Source of the DNA: CAVYPR01 sp963770505
GTDB taxonomy: Bacteria > Actinomycetota > Acidimicrobiia > Acidimicrobiales > RAAP-2
Length of the DNA stretch: 64,000 bases
NCBI GenBank assembly: GCA_963770505.1
Contig: CAVYPR010000002.1
Location: 1 to 64,000, forward strand
Reading direction: 5' to 3'
Under the pieces are notes generated by a model. That model worked only from the letters and a program-made list of their open reading frames with translations. It had not been told where the DNA came from and did not search any database. The number at the start of each line of letters is the position of its first letter. The stretch's first letter is position 1. Shown here one piece after another: positions 60,412 to 64,000 of the stretch. The position numbers were made by a program, and so were the translations under genes.

Positions 60412-62343
60412 GTGCTCCACGCTGTCTTCCTGATGCCGTTGCTGCCGCTGGCCGGGTTCGCGGTGCTGGTCACCGTCGGGCGCCGTCTGGGCGACCCGTG
60501 GGCCGGTTGGGTGGGCACGGTTGCCGTGGGCGGGGCCTTCGTCGCCGCCTGCGTCTCCCTGGCCGGCCTGGCCCACCTTCCCTCGGCCCACCGCGAGGTC
60601 ATCTGCGCCTTCAGCTGCGGCCCACCGGCCGCCAACCACTCCTTCTACACCTGGATCGGCGTCGGCGGACTCCAGGTGAAGGTGGCCATCCTGCTCGACC
60701 AGCTGTCGATCACCATGTGCATGTTCGTGACCGGGGTGAGCATGCTCATCCACCTGTACTCGGTCGGCTACATGAAGAAGGACCGGGACTTCTCCAAGTT
60801 CTTCATCTACATGAACCTCTTCGTCTTCTCCATGCTGGTCCTGGTGCTGGCCAGCAACCTGCTGGTGACCTTCGTGGGCTGGGAGGGCGTGGGCGTCTGC
60901 TCCTACTTCCTGGTGGCCTTCTGGTTCCAGCGCGAGAGCGCGGCCTCGGCCGGCAAGAAGGCCTTCATCTACAACCGGGTCGGCGACGTCGGCTTCCTCG
61001 TCGCCATGTTCCTCATCTTCTCGAAGGTGGGCACGCTCGACTACCTGACGGTCTTCCACAACAAGGACCTGCTGGCCGGCGGCGCGGCCACCGCGGCCGT
61101 GCTGCTGCTCTTCCTGGCCGCCACCGGCAAGTCGGCCCAGATCCCGCTGTTCAACTGGCTCCCCGACGCCATGGAGGGCCCGACCCCGGTCTCCGCTCTC
61201 ATCCACGCGGCCACCATGGTCACCGCCGGCGTCTACCTCCTGTGCCGGGTGAACCAGTTGCTCGAGCTTTCCCCCGACGCCACCTGGGTCATCGCCGTCA
61301 TCGGCGGGCTCACCGCCTTCGTGGCCGCCGCCATCGCCTGCACCCAGCAGGACATCAAGAAGGTCCTGGCCTTCTCCACCGTCTCCCAGATCGGCTACAT
61401 GATCCTGGCGGTGGGCTGCGGCGCCTACATCGCCGCCATCTTCCTCATGGTCTGCCACGCCTTCTACAAGGGACTGCTCTTCTTGGGGTCGGGTTCGGTG
61501 ATCCACGGGCTCGAGGACGAGCAGGACCTCAAACGCATGGGCGCCCTGCGTCGGTGGCTGCCGTGGACCTTCGGGACCTTCATCGTGGGGTGGCTGGCCA
61601 TCGCCGGGGTCCCGCCGCTTTCGGGCTTCTGGTCCAAGGGCGACGTCCTGGACAACGTCTTCGCCAAGAGCCCGGTGCTGTGGGTCTTCGCCCTCCTGAC
61701 CGCGCTGGGCACCGCCTACTACATCAGCCGGCTCTTCTACCTCACCTTCACCGGCCAGGCCCGCTGGCAGTCCTCGGCCCCCGACGGCCGGCCGGCCCAC
61801 CACACCCCGCACGAGTCGCCCTGGGTGATGCGCATCCCCCTGGTGGTGCTGGCCTTCTTCGCCGCGGCGGCCGGCCTGTTCGACCTCCCGTGGGCCCGAC
61901 ACGACTCGTTCGTGGGCTGGCTCACGCCGGTCTTCGCCACCAGCATCTACTCCCCCCACCAGGGCGACACCCTCCAGTGGGTGCTTGGGATCACCGACGC
62001 CGTGGTGGCCGTGATCGGCCTCAGCGTGGCCTGGGTGCTGTGGCGGCGACGCACCGACCGCCCGGCCCTCGAGCCCATCTTCCTCCAGCGGGTGGCCTAC
62101 TGGGACGAGTTCTACGACACCGTCATCGGCCGGCCGGGGCAGGCCCTGGCCCGCTTCAGCGCGGTGGTGGTCGACGGCCGGGTGATCGACGGTGCGGTCA
62201 ACGGCGTGGCCTCCCTCGTGAAGGTGACCGGCAGCGGGTTCCGCCGGCTCCAGACCGGCTACGTCCGCAACTACGCCCTGGGCATCGCCCTCGGGCTGGC
62301 CGCCATCATCGCCTTCATGATCAGCCGGGTGTGGTGGTCGTGA
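60412..62343 (+). CDS. nuoL: NADH-quinone oxidoreductase subunit L
   Basis: The 643-residue antiporter-like subunit has about 16 helices. TFVGWEGVGVCSYFLVAFW and GPTPVSALIHAATMVTAGVYL are its signatures, with Lys/Glu residues of the proton path. The C-terminal lateral helix region follows residue 540. It is the most distal proton pump of complex I. GTG start; its stop overlaps nuoM. Confidence 0.94.
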   Translation: MLHAVFLMPLLPLAGFAVLVTVGRRLGDPWAGWVGTVAVGGAFVAACVSLAGLAHLPSAHREVICAFSCGPPAANHSFYTWIGVGGLQVKVAILLDQLSITMCMFVTGVSMLIHLYSVGYMKKDRDFSKFFIYMNLFVFSMLVLVLASNLLVTFVGWEGVGVCSYFLVAFWFQRESAASAGKKAFIYNRVGDVGFLVAMFLIFSKVGTLDYLTVFHNKDLLAGGAATAAVLLLFLAATGKSAQIPLFNWLPDAMEGPTPVSALIHAATMVTAGVYLLCRVNQLLELSPDATWVIAVIGGLTAFVAAAIACTQQDIKKVLAFSTVSQIGYMILAVGCGAYIAAIFLMVCHAFYKGLLFLGSGSVIHGLEDEQDLKRMGALRRWLPWTFGTFIVGWLAIAGVPPLSGFWSKGDVLDNVFAKSPVLWVFALLTALGTAYYISRLFYLTFTGQARWQSSAPDGRPAHHTPHESPWVMRIPLVVLAFFAAAAGLFDLPWARHDSFVGWLTPVFATSIYSPHQGDTLQWVLGITDAVVAVIGLSVAWVLWRRRTDRPALEPIFLQRVAYWDEFYDTVIGRPGQALARFSAVVVDGRVIDGAVNGVASLVKVTGSGFRRLQTGYVRNYALGIALGLAAIIAFMISRVWWS

Positions 62344-63890
62344 CCTCGGGCTTCCCCTACCTGACCGTCCTGGTCCTGCTCCCGGCGGCCGGGGCCCTGG
62401 CGGTGGCCCTCATGGCCGGCGCCGCCCGCAAGGCCCTCGAGGCGGTCGGGCTGGCCGTGGCCCTCGGCACCCTGGGGCTGGCCATCGCCGTGGGCGTGCT
62501 CTTCCACACCCACGACGCCGGCTACCAGTTCGTCACCGACCACCAGTGGGCCCCCGGACTGGGGGTCCGGTGGTTCCTGGGCCTGGACGGGATCTCGCTC
62601 TTCTTGGTGCTGCTGGCCGCCGTGCTCTTCCCGATCGTCCTGGCCGGGGCCCGCACCCGGCAGGACCCCCGTAGCTTCATCGCCTGGATGCTGCTGCTCG
62701 AGGCGGCCTGCATCGGCAGCTTCGTCTCGCTCGACCTGATCCTGTTCTTCTTCTTCTTCGAGCTGACCCTGGTGCCGTCGTACTTCATCATCAGCGGCTG
62801 GGGCTACGCGCGGCGCGCCTACGCCGCCATCAAGTTCTTCGTCTACACCTTCCTCGGCTCGGCCTTCCTGCTGGTCGGCATCGTGGCCGTGGCCTTCATC
62901 CACCAGCACCAGACCGGGGTCCTCACCTTCTCCCTCCCGACCCTCGAGCACACGCACTTCTCGGGCACCACCGAGGTCCTGCTCTTCCTGGCCTTCACCG
63001 CCGCCTTCGCCGTGAAGGCGCCGCTGTTCCCGTTCCACACCTGGTCCCCCGACGCCTACCGCGAGGCCCCGACCGGCGGCTCGATGATCCTGGCGGGGGT
63101 CCTGGCCAAGCTGGGCACCTACGGCATCATCCGCTTCGACCTCAACCTCTTCCCCCAGGCCTCGCTCGACCTGGCCCCCGTGCTGCTCACCCTGGCCGTG
63201 ATCGCCATCCTCTACGGGGCCGTGGTGGCCTGCGCCCAGCGGGACATGAAACGGCTGGTGGCCTACTCGTCGTTGGCCCAGATCGGCTTCATCGCCCTGG
63301 GGACCTTCGCCTTCACCACCCAGGGCCTCACCGGCAGCGTGCTGCTGATGGTGAACCACGGGCTGGTGACGGCGGCCCTGTTCCTGCTCATCGGCTGGAT
63401 CTACGAGCGCCGGCACACCTGGGACGCCACCGAGCTGCGCGGGCTGCAGGCGCCGGCCCCGGTCATGGCGGCCGCCTTCACCGTGGCCATGCTGGCCTCC
63501 ATCGGCCTCCCCGGCCTGAACGGGTTCGTCAGCGAGTTCCTGGTGCTCTCCGGGGCCTTCCTCACCCACCGGTGGTGGGCCGTGGTGGCCACCCTCGGGG
63601 TGGTGGTGGCCGCCCTCTACCTGCTGTGGGCCTACCAGCAGGTCTTCCACGGCAAGGTGCGGGTGGAGCACGCCACCACCCGGGACCTCTCGATGGCCGA
63701 GCGGCTGGTGATCGCCCCGCTGATCATCCTCATCGTGGTGCTGGGGGTCTACCCGGGCCCGGTGCTCGACCGGATCACGCCCTCGGTCAACCGGCTGGTG
63801 GCCCGGGTGGAGAGCTCGACCCACACCCGCCAGCCGGCGGTGGCCCGCACCGGGGTGGCCGGGGCGCGCGCCTCGGCGGGGAAGGGGTGA
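62340..63890 (+). CDS. nuoM: NADH-quinone oxidoreductase subunit M
   Basis: This 516-residue antiporter-like subunit has LDGISLFLVLLAAVLFPIVL, FFFFELTLVPSYFIISGWG, and KAPLFPFHTWSPDAYREAPT. It is the middle proton pump. GTG at 62340 overlaps the nuoL stop (GTGA), and its stop overlaps nuoN by GTGA. Confidence 0.94.
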   Translation: MTSGFPYLTVLVLLPAAGALAVALMAGAARKALEAVGLAVALGTLGLAIAVGVLFHTHDAGYQFVTDHQWAPGLGVRWFLGLDGISLFLVLLAAVLFPIVLAGARTRQDPRSFIAWMLLLEAACIGSFVSLDLILFFFFFELTLVPSYFIISGWGYARRAYAAIKFFVYTFLGSAFLLVGIVAVAFIHQHQTGVLTFSLPTLEHTHFSGTTEVLLFLAFTAAFAVKAPLFPFHTWSPDAYREAPTGGSMILAGVLAKLGTYGIIRFDLNLFPQASLDLAPVLLTLAVIAILYGAVVACAQRDMKRLVAYSSLAQIGFIALGTFAFTTQGLTGSVLLMVNHGLVTAALFLLIGWIYERRHTWDATELRGLQAPAPVMAAAFTVAMLASIGLPGLNGFVSEFLVLSGAFLTHRWWAVVATLGVVVAALYLLWAYQQVFHGKVRVEHATTRDLSMAERLVIAPLIILIVVLGVYPGPVLDRITPSVNRLVARVESSTHTRQPAVARTGVAGARASAGKG

Positions 63891-64000
63891 CGACCGCCAT
63901 GCTGGCCACCGCCGTCATCCACACGCCGCACATCCGCTACCTGGCGATCATGCCCGAGATCGTCATGTTCGGCGGGGCCGTGCTCCTCCTGGCCGTCTCC
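63887..64000 (+). CDS. nuoN: NADH-quinone oxidoreductase subunit N, 5' part
   Basis: Only the first 38 residues lie in the window. The position after nuoM, the GTGA overlap and the start of a hydrophobic helix (MPEIVMFGGAVLLLAVS) fit NuoN. An in-frame ATG at 63899 is an alternative start. The gene continues beyond the window. Confidence 0.85.
   Translation, partial: MTTAMLATAVIHTPHIRYLAIMPEIVMFGGAVLLLAVS

Noticed and set aside
1..64000. CRISPR array or prophage
   Set aside because: No regularly spaced direct repeats with unique spacers and no phage structural, terminase or integrase genes were seen.

Overview
The window looks like the chromosome of a high-GC actinobacterium, probably of the class Acidimicrobiia or a close relative. 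The mycothiol gene mshA is followed by a YbjN-family gene, and proC is followed by a small helix-turn-helix gene; both arrangements are known from mycobacteria. A rex-hemA-hemC-cobA/hemD-hemB-hemL run resembles the Streptomyces rex-hem locus. Eleven genes have a TANNNT box exactly six bases before an ATG or GTG start, which is the layout of leaderless actinobacterial mRNAs. No 16S rRNA is present, so the class assignment is an inference.

Bases 1-22,700 are an accessory region, by eye lower in GC and with long intergenic gaps. It holds two short-chain dehydrogenases with altered catalytic residues and a divergent TetR regulator, and several small secreted or membrane proteins. It also holds an ECF sigma factor translationally coupled to a membrane-anchored serpin, a secreted repeat protein, and many small genes of unknown function. 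A HelD/UvrD-type helicase with a nuclease-like insert lies divergent from a zinc-hook ABC ATPase of RloC/AAA_13 type. An IS30-family element with a frameshifted transposase follows. A short dispersed repeat (core MCGCCGG) lies in most of the intergenic gaps here.

Bases 22,800-32,200 are a metabolic segment. It contains cysteine dioxygenase plus rhodanese, a flavin amine oxidase, a hotdog thioesterase and an enoyl-CoA hydratase. A compact arsenic module has arsR divergent from cadI/arsI, an aquaporin and arsC. A second aquaporin, a gene-poor stretch with strong hairpins, a SnoaL-like protein and a tRNA-Lys(UUU) complete it.

Bases 32,200-64,000 are dense core genome. A divergent pair of citrate synthases comes first, one fused to CBS domains and the other to a MerR/excisionase-type DNA-binding domain. 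Next are a class-V aminotransferase, a DksA-like zinc-finger protein, an XRE regulator, mshA-ybjN, proC and its small HTH gene, a SAM hydroxide adenosyltransferase, rex and the tetrapyrrole genes. A geranylgeranyl-reductase/MenJ-like gene and the complex I operon nuoA to nuoN follow; the window ends inside nuoN. Neighbouring nuo genes mostly overlap by ATGA or GTGA, so they are translationally coupled.

Many conserved genes in the core part (class-V aminotransferase, hemA, hemB, hemL, ggr, nuoG, nuoI) carry single-base frameshifts in GC-rich runs. Because the reading frame resumes with perfect family motifs each time, these are probably sequence errors, and the affected genes are annotated as one CDS with the approximate shift position.
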